From: Anaerovorax odorimutans
Lineage (GTDB): Bacteria; Bacillota; Clostridia; Peptostreptococcales; Anaerovoracaceae
NCBI RefSeq assembly: GCF_024459955.1
Contig: NZ_JANFXK010000009.1
Span: 62,001 to 126,000 of the forward strand
Reading direction: 5' to 3'
DNA: 64,000 nt
Below are positions 60,352-64,000 of this stretch, piece after piece. Both the position numbers and the translations under genes were made by a program. Position 1 is the stretch's first letter. Every line of letters starts with the position of its first letter. A model generated the notes under the pieces. The model was not told the origin of the DNA. It did not search any database and worked only from the letters and a program-made list of their open reading frames with translations.

Positions 60352-61140
60352 TTAAATAAAACCACCATAATGTCTTTGTGACACGACATTGTACAAATAT
60401 TTGATAAGTGTTACCGTATCAAATACCGGCCTGCTGGTCGCAGCTTGGATGGATGCCGCATATGGCGGCATATCTGTACATTCCAGCAGGATCGCTCCTA
60501 TTTCAGGATGCTCTTCCACCATTTTTTCAGCTAATCCGACTAATTCTTTTCTGATTAAGCGTGTGTCCAGATTGCCGGGTTCTATAGCTACTTTGGAGAA
60601 TTCCGGCTGGTCCTGCGCTCCATAGATGATGCATTTTTCATAGTCTTCTTTTGAAACACCGCATTCCTGAAATAATTCAAAGGTAAGATTTGGTCCGTCG
60701 GCGCAGATAATGCCAATTTTTTGTTCGGGTTTCAATCCGATACTGATCAGCGGCACTTGAATGATCCCAGACATATACACTGGCACCTCCACGGAAGCAG
60801 CTACCTTTTTTTGATAATGTCCAAAGTATCCGCAGTCACCGACAATCACACGGCAGCCATCTCTTTCCAGTTTTTTCGCAGCATCGATGATTCCATCTAC
60901 GATATCTCCGCTTCCTTCTTTCACGACTGACTGGATACTCGATTGTTTTGCCTCTTCATATTTCACCGGAAAATTAAACGTACTGGCGTTGGTTACGTGA
61001 CCGGGCTGACATGGGAACCAGGCCGGAAGGACGATTATGCCAACCGTAAATCCTGCTCTGAACCCATCCTTGTTGATAAAATAATGCATGTCCTCACCCG
61101 GTTCAATGTACCCATAATACTTTGTGTTATTTTCATCCAT
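60352..61140 (-). CDS. Asp/Glu/hydantoin racemase-superfamily protein
   Basis: 262 residues. Two Cys in the positions of the racemase acid-base pair: VIVGDCGYFG (~110) and LLECTDMPPYA (~225). Related folds include aspartate racemase, hydantoin racemase, maleate isomerase and arylmalonate decarboxylase. Its place beside an opine-dehydrogenase-like gene suggests it inverts or decarboxylates an intermediate. Start at 61140 follows GGAGGAG. Confidence 0.85.
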   Translation of the reverse strand: MDENNTKYYGYIEPGEDMHYFINKDGFRAGFTVGIIVLPAWFPCQPGHVTNASTFNFPVKYEEAKQSSIQSVVKEGSGDIVDGIIDAAKKLERDGCRVIVGDCGYFGHYQKKVAASVEVPVYMSGIIQVPLISIGLKPEQKIGIICADGPNLTFELFQECGVSKEDYEKCIIYGAQDQPEFSKVAIEPGNLDTRLIRKELVGLAEKMVEEHPEIGAILLECTDMPPYAASIQAATSRPVFDTVTLIKYLYNVVSQRHYGGFI

Positions 61141-61218
61141 TTTCTTTCTCCTCCTGAAAATCAATTTTATAAACGAAGATAACTGGTTGTAAAAATAAGC
61201 AAAAAAACTTTTTCTGCG

Positions 61219-62283
61219 CTAATTGGTGATGTAATCGATTAATTCTCCAAGCCCCATACCGTCAATTCCCATCGCCTGGGCATTCCTTCCTTTCATAAAA
61301 ATATCCTTCTCAATGATCGGTTCTGCTAAAGTGATGATGGCCTTTATGATGGGAGTTTCAACTTTCGCTATCTGTGCAATCGTAAGCCAGCACATCATCG
61401 TGTATGGAATATCTTCCGTTAAGTACCGGTCATCCAAACTTTCGGGGCCTTTTATATATTCCATTGACATGCATCCGTTTATTTCTTCAAATATGCTTCT
61501 GGGTTCTCTCGTTGCTGCCATTTCTTCCGGAACGGTGAACAAGGCGCCTCCGACCTTATCCGCAATCTGTATGCGTTCTTCATCCAGCTTTTCCATTACT
61601 CTGGCAACACATGGCGTAATTCCTTCTTCATACAGATAAAAATTCCCTTTTGCTCTTTCGATTCTGCCTGCGTTTAGCACACAGCCCGGTGCGTGATAAC
61701 ACGGGTTCGTACTGTGGGTTACGCATTGCATTACATTTTTCGCTCTATCAAATTGATAAAATTGCGACACTCGGTCCAGCACCTCGCCTGTATCGGACGC
61801 TGGAAAAGCTGCGCATAAGACTTTTGATTTAGACATGATGTTTACATGTCCCTGTTTTGCCCTGCAGCTGTAAGGAAGTTCGCTGGTCTCAGCAATAAAA
61901 ATACGTTTCTCTATTTTTTTGTTTTCCAGCGTTTTATTGAAAACAAGGGTTCCCAGCAATCCCGGTATCAGAAGAAAAATCTGTTCATCTTCTAAATAAT
62001 CCGCGATAAAATCAAAGTATGCGTTTTGAGCAAATGCCGGAAGCGGACAGAAAATACATTCACTGTTTTCAATAGCTTCCTTAGGGTTTGTCGTCACCGA
62101 CGCAATCGGTATCTTTTCATTAATAATGCCTTCCGCTGCGATATACCCATGCTCCTTTACCTCTCTCAGCTCCATTTCCCATTCAGGTAAAACAAGCATA
62201 TGCACTTCATTGCCCATAGAACCCAAATCAGCTGCCATAGCATGGCTCCCGCTTCCTGATCCCAATACAGTTACTTTTTTCAT
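61219..62283 (-). CDS. NAD(P)-dependent octopine/nopaline dehydrogenase-family protein
   Basis: 354 residues. N-terminal Rossmann VTVLGSGSGSHAMAADLGSM; the C-terminal domain has THSTNPCYHAPG with the His-containing motif that binds substrate in opine dehydrogenases. The family reduces an imine of an amino acid and a 2-oxo acid, or works in reverse to split an opine; ketopantoate reductase is a fold relative. The ATG at 62283 follows GGAGGTG. In this operon it may cleave an N-(carboxyalkyl) amino acid into amino acid and 2-oxo acid; inference only. Confidence 0.85.
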   Translation of the reverse strand: MKKVTVLGSGSGSHAMAADLGSMGNEVHMLVLPEWEMELREVKEHGYIAAEGIINEKIPIASVTTNPKEAIENSECIFCPLPAFAQNAYFDFIADYLEDEQIFLLIPGLLGTLVFNKTLENKKIEKRIFIAETSELPYSCRAKQGHVNIMSKSKVLCAAFPASDTGEVLDRVSQFYQFDRAKNVMQCVTHSTNPCYHAPGCVLNAGRIERAKGNFYLYEEGITPCVARVMEKLDEERIQIADKVGGALFTVPEEMAATREPRSIFEEINGCMSMEYIKGPESLDDRYLTEDIPYTMMCWLTIAQIAKVETPIIKAIITLAEPIIEKDIFMKGRNAQAMGIDGMGLGELIDYITN

Positions 62284-62311
62284 TATTTTCACCTCCGCTT
62301 TCCAAAGATTT

Positions 62312-63310
62312 CTAAGCTAGCCTGTTCAACACCTCACCCTGTAAAAAGGCCGCCAAATTATCATAGGTCCAGTTTATAAGTCTTTCCCTTGCTTCCCTTG
62401 TCGCCCATGCCATGTGCGGTGTGATAAAACAGTTTGGCTCCGTTAGTAACACATTGTCCTTCTGCGCCGGTTCTACCGACAATACATCAAGGGCCGCGGC
62501 TTTAATTTTTCCGCTTCGAAGATTTTCCGCCAAATCCTTTTCATTGATCAGCTTTCCCCTTGCCACATTTACAAGCATCACGCCGTTTTTCATCTTGCTG
62601 ATATTGGTTTTGTCGATAAACCCTTCGTTTTCGTCTGTCAATGGACAATGCAGAGACAGAATATCTGCGGTTCTCATGGTGTAATCCTGAGAAGCGAACT
62701 GGACATTCTTATTTTCTCTGCGAAAGATCTCATCAGGATGATTGGTCGCTATTACCACTTTCATGCCCATGGCCGAGGCGATTCTTGCCACGCTTCTGCC
62801 AATCCTTCCAAATCCAATGATGCCCAGCACTTTCTTTTCCAGTTCTATTTGAGGCGTCATGGTAAAGCAAAATTCTTTGCTCGTTACCCACATTCCTTTT
62901 TTTACGGCTTGTGCGTGCTGCTCCGCATGTGTTGCCAGCATCAATATCATGGAGATCGTAAACTGTGCTACCGATGCCGTGGAATACGCCGGCACATTGG
63001 TTACAGTAATGGACTTTTCTTTGGCGTATTCTAAATCCACCATGTTATAGCCTGTAGCAAGCACCCCAATATATTTCAGCTTTTCGCATGCGTCTATAAC
63101 TGCTTTGGTGATCCTGCACTTTGACGTTAAAATCACATCCGCGTCTTTGCATCGCTTGATGATCTCTCCCTGAGGCGTATTATGATAAACCGTTAGTTCT
63201 CCAAATTCCTTTAAACGCTCCCAGCTCAAACCATCTTTTGTAATGATATTCTCATCAAGAATTACAATTTTGAGGTTTTCAAACGCCTTATTTTTGTCTT
63301 CTTTCCACAT
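62312..63310 (-). CDS. D-2-hydroxyacid dehydrogenase (NAD-dependent)
   Basis: 332 residues. GIIGFGRIGRSVARIASAMG (NAD site), catalytic Arg in VNVARGKLINEKDL, Glu in the VLSVEPAQKD region and His in ITPHMAWATREA. This is the D-lactate/glycerate-type family. In the cluster it should reduce a 2-oxo acid to the (R)-2-hydroxyacid that the dehydratase needs, as LdhA does in C. difficile leucine fermentation. Three bases separate it from the aconitase-X small subunit. Confidence 0.93.
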   Translation of the reverse strand: MWKEDKNKAFENLKIVILDENIITKDGLSWERLKEFGELTVYHNTPQGEIIKRCKDADVILTSKCRITKAVIDACEKLKYIGVLATGYNMVDLEYAKEKSITVTNVPAYSTASVAQFTISMILMLATHAEQHAQAVKKGMWVTSKEFCFTMTPQIELEKKVLGIIGFGRIGRSVARIASAMGMKVVIATNHPDEIFRRENKNVQFASQDYTMRTADILSLHCPLTDENEGFIDKTNISKMKNGVMLVNVARGKLINEKDLAENLRSGKIKAAALDVLSVEPAQKDNVLLTEPNCFITPHMAWATREARERLINWTYDNLAAFLQGEVLNRLA

Positions 63311-63313
63311 TTC

Positions 63314-63748
63314 CTAAGCTCTGACGCTCCTTTCCAAAATCTCCACCGTCCCCTTTTCCCCGTTGACTTTTACATAATCCCCTGTTCTTATTAATTCACA
63401 CGGATCCTGATCTTCCGGGAAATCGCTTACACAGGGAACACCTGCCATTACAACAGCAGTTCCACACTTTGAATCCATTTTTGTCAGCACATAAGCTGCC
63501 GGTCCATGCCCGTTTAAATGGCATCCGTAAAAGAAGTCCGACCATCCTATGGATCCCCGGCTGCCGGGAATAACGAGAATTGTATTTTCGATGGATATCC
63601 CTTGATACGGGTGGCCTTTTTCTGTGATGATCCCCGTCTCTACATCGATTCCGTTCCAACCCATGATACTGTTCTTGCAAACCAGCGCATATCCCTCAGC
63701 GAGCTTGCCTCCCGATGGGCGTCCGCATAAAATATCACTCTTAGCCAT
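63314..63748 (-). CDS. Aconitase X swivel-domain (small) subunit, DUF126
   Basis: 144 residues. DUF126 features: ILCGRPSGGKLAEGYALV at the N-terminus with the conserved Ser-Gly-Gly, IVIPGSRGS-like VIPGSRGSIGWSDFFY and an Asp-Phe-Pro-Glu stretch before the end. It forms the swivel domain of aconitase X enzymes, working with the large subunit just upstream. Known AcnX enzymes dehydrate cis-3-hydroxy-L-proline or mevalonate 5-phosphate. Confidence 0.9.
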   Translation of the reverse strand: MAKSDILCGRPSGGKLAEGYALVCKNSIMGWNGIDVETGIITEKGHPYQGISIENTILVIPGSRGSIGWSDFFYGCHLNGHGPAAYVLTKMDSKCGTAVVMAGVPCVSDFPEDQDPCELIRTGDYVKVNGEKGTVEILERSVRA

Positions 63749-64000
63749 TTACTTACCTCCCCAGTAACCTGTAACCGCTGCGTCCATTAACTCTTTATCT
63801 GATCCGTAATATACCGGCACACTTTGTTCCGTTTTCTGATAGTGGGTCAGTTTTGCGGATGACAAAGCAATTGCTTTCGCGCCATTTGCCGCGCATGAAT
63901 GTACGTTCAGACACCCGCAGGTGGAAATATAGATGCCCGCGTCCCGCAGTATTTGCGCGTATCCGTTGACTTCTGCGGTCTTCAGCATTGGAAACGCAGT
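63749..64000 (-). CDS. Aconitase X catalytic subunit, C-terminal end only
   Basis: Open leftward frame from the right window edge to a stop at 63749 (about 83 codons). Typical C-terminal AcnX text: YISTCGCLNVHSCAANGAKA, carrying a cluster-type cysteine arrangement, and TGYWGGK at the end. The ATG at 63988 is internal; the true start is outside the window. It abuts the small subunit (adjacent stop and ATG). Substrate not readable here. Confidence 0.85.
   Translation of the reverse strand, partial: TAFPMLKTAEVNGYAQILRDAGIYISTCGCLNVHSCAANGAKAIALSSAKLTHYQKTEQSVPVYYGSDKELMDAAVTGYWGGK

Overview
This window looks like chromosomal DNA of a strictly anaerobic, gut-type Gram-positive bacterium of the Clostridia. 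The evidence is gene content: 2-hydroxyacyl-CoA dehydratase and acyl-CoA dehydrogenase/Etf genes, a 7-alpha-hydroxysteroid-dehydrogenase-like bile-acid enzyme, TRAP and GntP carriers, CopA/CsoR, and strong AGGAGG-type ribosome sites. A family such as Anaerovoracaceae or Lachnospiraceae is plausible, but the sequence alone does not settle it.

Layout. 1-13 kb: a partial tandem solute-binding sensor or receptor, an MFS carrier, a peroxiredoxin (AhpC) with a rearranged AhpF-like reductase, the hydroxysteroid dehydrogenase, a regulator that fuses an HTH domain to a desulfoferrodoxin-like domain, an orphan GHKL kinase, a chemoreceptor and small housekeeping genes. 13.3-29.8 kb: a NhaD/ArsB-type carrier, then feoB (ferrous iron transporter). 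feoB is cut in two by a 13.2-kb element that has a large serine recombinase at one end and a Fic-domain gene at the other. The two feoB pieces share ATGTG at the cut and rejoin in frame if the element leaves. Its cargo is a catabolic set: class III aminotransferase, IolB-like isomerase, SDR, TRAP transporter, LuxR-type regulator, ThDP enzyme and zinc alcohol dehydrogenase. 29.8-36.6 kb: a gene of unknown function, a methyltransferase-like membrane protein, a copper export operon (csoR-copA) with a clear promoter and operator, a CalY/TasA-like secreted protein and membrane-anchored unknowns. 37.4-41.1 kb: a three-gene set (GntP permease, crotonase, CoA-transferase) for uptake and activation of a short-chain (hydroxy)acid. 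41.3-50.6 kb: a YhgE/Pip protein with a divergent TetR regulator, a TetR plus three small membrane proteins flanked by inverted ~340-bp repeats, an IclR regulator and an Rpn-type nuclease. 51.2-64 kb: one long leftward cluster of 13 genes running off the right edge.

How the genes may work together. The right-hand cluster reads as a complete reductive (Stickland-like) branch: an aconitase-X dehydratase and a 2-hydroxyacid dehydrogenase make a 2-hydroxyacid, a CoA-transferase activates it, a radical 2-hydroxyacyl-CoA dehydratase with its activator makes an enoyl-CoA, and acyl-CoA dehydrogenase/EtfAB reduces it. An octopine-dehydrogenase-like protein and an Asp/Glu-racemase-like protein in the same cluster suggest a substrate outside the known leucine or phenylalanine routes. 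The element cargo resembles parts of inositol catabolism with an aminotransferase added, so an amino-cyclitol or a related ring compound is one candidate substrate.

Intergenic stretches carry a degenerate dispersed repeat family (about 36.6-37.1, 45.2-46.0, 48.1-48.4 and 50.9-51.25 kb). No rRNA, tRNA or CRISPR array was seen.
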